13,564 nucleotides of DNA from Gemmatimonadota bacterium. GTDB lineage: Bacteria > Gemmatimonadota > Gemmatimonadetes > Gemmatimonadales > GWC2-71-9. The notes under the pieces were generated by a model, which saw only the letters and a list, made by a program, of their open reading frames with translations, had not been told where the DNA came from and ran no database searches. The translations under genes and the position numbers were made by a program. Positions within the stretch are counted from its first letter, which is position 1. Every line of letters starts with the position of its first letter. This document shows, in pieces, positions 11,913 to 13,564 of the stretch. The DNA lies in NCBI GenBank assembly GCA_003220905.1, contig QHTS01000126.1, forward strand, positions 1 through 13,564. The letters are read 5' to 3'.

Positions 11913-13564
11913 ATGTATATCGAGCTTCACTGCCATTCGGCGTTTTCTTTTCTCGACGGCGCCTCTCTCCCCGAGCAGCTCGCGCTCACCGCGTCGCAGC
12001 TCGGCTACCCCGCGCTCGCGCTCACCGACCACAATGGGCTGTACGGCTCGATGGCGTTCGCGCAAGAATCGAAACAGCTCGGCCTCCAGGCGATCACCGG
12101 CGCGGAGCTGACCCTGCTCGACGGTTCTCACGTGACGCTTCTCGCGGAGACGCCCGAAGGGTACGCGAACCTCTGCCGGTTGATTACGGAGGCACATCTC
12201 GGCCGTGAAGACCGGCGCGATCCCCGGCTCGCGTTCGCCTCGCTCGAAGCCCGGCACGCGGGGCTCATCGTGCTCTCCGGCTGCCGGTCGGGGCTCCTGC
12301 CGGTGGTGCTGCAGCGCGAGGGGCGGGCGGCGGCCCGCCGCCTGGCAGAGCGGTGCCGTGCGGTGTTCGGGAGGGAGAACTTTGTCGTCGAGCTGCAGAG
12401 GAACTACGTCCGGGGAGACCTTGCCCTCACGCGAGCACTGAAAGACGTCGCCGATTCCGTACGACTTAGCGTCGTAGCGTCGGGCAACGTCCACTATCAC
12501 GCTCGCCCGCGTCACCGCCTGCACGATGTGCTGGTGGCGATCCGGCACCGCACGACGCTCGACGGCTCGCACGACGTGCGGCACGCGAACAGCGAGTTCT
12601 TCCTGCGTCCGCTGGCAGAAGTCGAAGAGCTGTTTCGTGACTGTCCAGATGCTGTCGCTAATAGTCTGGCCCTCGCGGAGCGGTGCCGTGGGTTCGATCT
12701 CACGCGGGATCTGGGATATCGCTTTCCCGACTTCCACGGCGCCGAGCGCGCTCCCGCCCCGCGGGCGCTCGCCGAGCTGTGCCGCGCCAGGCTCGAGGGG
12801 CGCTACCCGGCCGGCTCCGTGCACCGCGTCGAGGCGGAGCGGCGGCTCGCCGAAGAGCTGCGGCTCGTCGAGCACCACGGGCTCAGCGGGTTCTTCCTCG
12901 TCTATCACGATCTGTTCGACCTCGCGCGCGAGGTCGCCGCCGACGTGCGGCGCGGCTCGCGGCGGGCGCAGGGCGGCCTGCTTCCCGGTCGCGGCCGCGG
13001 CTCGTCGGTCTCCTCCGTCGTGTGCTACCTGCTCGGCCTCTCGCACATCGATCCGGTCGCCACCCGGCTCTTCATCGGGCGGTTCCTGAACGAGACGCTC
13101 GCCTCGGTGCCGGACATCGACCTCGATTTCCCGCGCGAGATCCGTGAAGAGTTGATCCGGCGCGTCTACAAGCGGTACGGCGACGAGCACGTCGGGCTCG
13201 TCTGCGCGTTTCCGACCTACCGCCTGCGCTCGACGGTGCGCGAGATCGGCAAGGCGCTGGATCTGCCGCCCGGCGAGATCGAGCAAGTCGCGAAACTGGC
13301 GGACCGGCGGTCCGGCGGCCTGGCGGACGAACTGGACCAGCTTCCCGGATTCCAAGGGCGCAGGAGCGCGCCGCTCTGGAAAGAGCTGTGCGAGCTCGCA
13401 GAGGAGATCGCGGGGCTGCCGCGGCACATTTCCCAGCACGTGGGTGGAATGGTCATCTCGAGCCGGCCGCTCGTGGAGATCGTGCCGCTCGAGCGCGCCG
13501 CCATGGAAGACCGGGTGGTGTGCCAGTGGGACAAGGATTCCTGCGACGACGCGCGCTTCATCAA
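11913..13564 (+). CDS. dnaE2: Error-prone C-family DNA polymerase DnaE2 (partial, N-terminal 550 residues)
   Basis: Damage-inducible polymerase that copies past DNA lesions together with ImuB. The N-terminal PHP domain shows ELHCHSAFSFLDG (4-16, metal-type HxH at 6 and 8), LTDHNGLYG (37-45) and SGNVHYH (190-196). NSEFFLRP (226-233) and FDLTRDLGYRFPDF (261-274) are typical of DnaE2 rather than DnaE1. The palm has GRGSSVSSVVCYLLG (361-375) and PDIDLDFP (400-407) with two of the three catalytic aspartates (401, 403). RHISQHVGGMVIS (504-516) follows. The third Asp and the C-terminal half (usual length about 1050-1080) lie beyond the window. ATG 11913 is the only start near ELHCHS; it lacks a Shine-Dalgarno because a repeat precedes it. 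Residues about 462-472 are encoded by an octamer-like repeat. Confidence 0.95.
   Translation, partial: MYIELHCHSAFSFLDGASLPEQLALTASQLGYPALALTDHNGLYGSMAFAQESKQLGLQAITGAELTLLDGSHVTLLAETPEGYANLCRLITEAHLGREDRRDPRLAFASLEARHAGLIVLSGCRSGLLPVVLQREGRAAARRLAERCRAVFGRENFVVELQRNYVRGDLALTRALKDVADSVRLSVVASGNVHYHARPRHRLHDVLVAIRHRTTLDGSHDVRHANSEFFLRPLAEVEELFRDCPDAVANSLALAERCRGFDLTRDLGYRFPDFHGAERAPAPRALAELCRARLEGRYPAGSVHRVEAERRLAEELRLVEHHGLSGFFLVYHDLFDLAREVAADVRRGSRRAQGGLLPGRGRGSSVSSVVCYLLGLSHIDPVATRLFIGRFLNETLASVPDIDLDFPREIREELIRRVYKRYGDEHVGLVCAFPTYRLRSTVREIGKALDLPPGEIEQVAKLADRRSGGLADELDQLPGFQGRRSAPLWKELCELAEEIAGLPRHISQHVGGMVISSRPLVEIVPLERAAMEDRVVCQWDKDSCDDARFI
13297..13328 (+). repeat. Octamer repeat within dnaE2
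   Basis: Four units TGGCGGAC / CGGCGGTC / CGGCGGCC / TGGCGGAC (YGGCGGNC), related to the GGCGGACR blocks at 6692-6723. They encode a Leu-Ala-Asp / Gly-Gly stretch (residues about 462-472) in a variable stretch of the polymerase. In DNA this GC-rich some of the pattern could be ordinary codon use, hence moderate confidence. Confidence 0.5.

Noticed and set aside
11874..13439. Minus-strand open frame of 521 codons
   Set aside because: Antisense to dnaE2, which has PHP and PDIDLDF motifs in the plus frame; the shadow has no recognisable domain.

Overview
High-GC bacterial DNA, densely packed, with frequent GTG/TTG starts and several families of short (7-8 bp) tandem repeats that sit between genes and also inside them. 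No rRNA, tRNA, CRISPR array, transposase or phage gene was seen. The species cannot be named from the sequence. The gene content (ImuB plus DnaE2, DUF72, a family of small helix-turn-helix proteins, hairpin-forming microrepeats) suggests a soil or sediment lineage of Gemmatimonadota or Rokubacteria type; this is a tentative inference.

Layout. 1-393 (-): start of a CPA1 Na+/H+ antiporter, cut by the window edge. 411-1049 (+): HAD phosphatase, divergent from it. 1063-1090: perfect 28-bp palindrome. 1130-3203 (+): two-gene operon of a class I/II aminotransferase and an ornithine cyclodeaminase/mu-crystallin family protein. 3204-3254: hairpin made of heptamer repeats between convergent genes. 4905-3257 (-): phosphate uptake operon, a DUF47 PhoU-like protein followed by a PiT transporter. 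5015-6454 (+): APC amino acid permease. 6539-7785 (+): a 49-residue zinc-ribbon protein overlapping an SPL-like radical SAM protein whose N-terminus is encoded by octamer repeats. 9026-7790 (-): three tandem small proteins of one family, two with a helix-turn-helix and one with a basic tail instead. 10083-9112 (-): DUF72 protein. 10198-13564 (+): mutagenic translesion cassette imuB, a DUF6504-like gene, then dnaE2, cut by the window edge.

The cassette is the most notable part. ImuB (a Y-family polymerase homologue lacking the catalytic carboxylates) and DnaE2 (error-prone C-family polymerase) normally work together under SOS control. Here no imuA is adjacent, and the locus is invaded by TGCGGAA-type heptamer repeats. 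One 138-bp repeat cluster lies in frame inside imuB, adding 46 residues just before a conserved block. Two further copies form a 29-bp perfect inverted repeat around the small DUF6504-like gene and appear to supply its ribosome binding site and start codon. A different octamer family lies inside the radical SAM gene (twice) and probably dnaE2. Repeats that colonise coding sequence while keeping the frame open are the main novelty candidate; the tandem helix-turn-helix cluster is the second.
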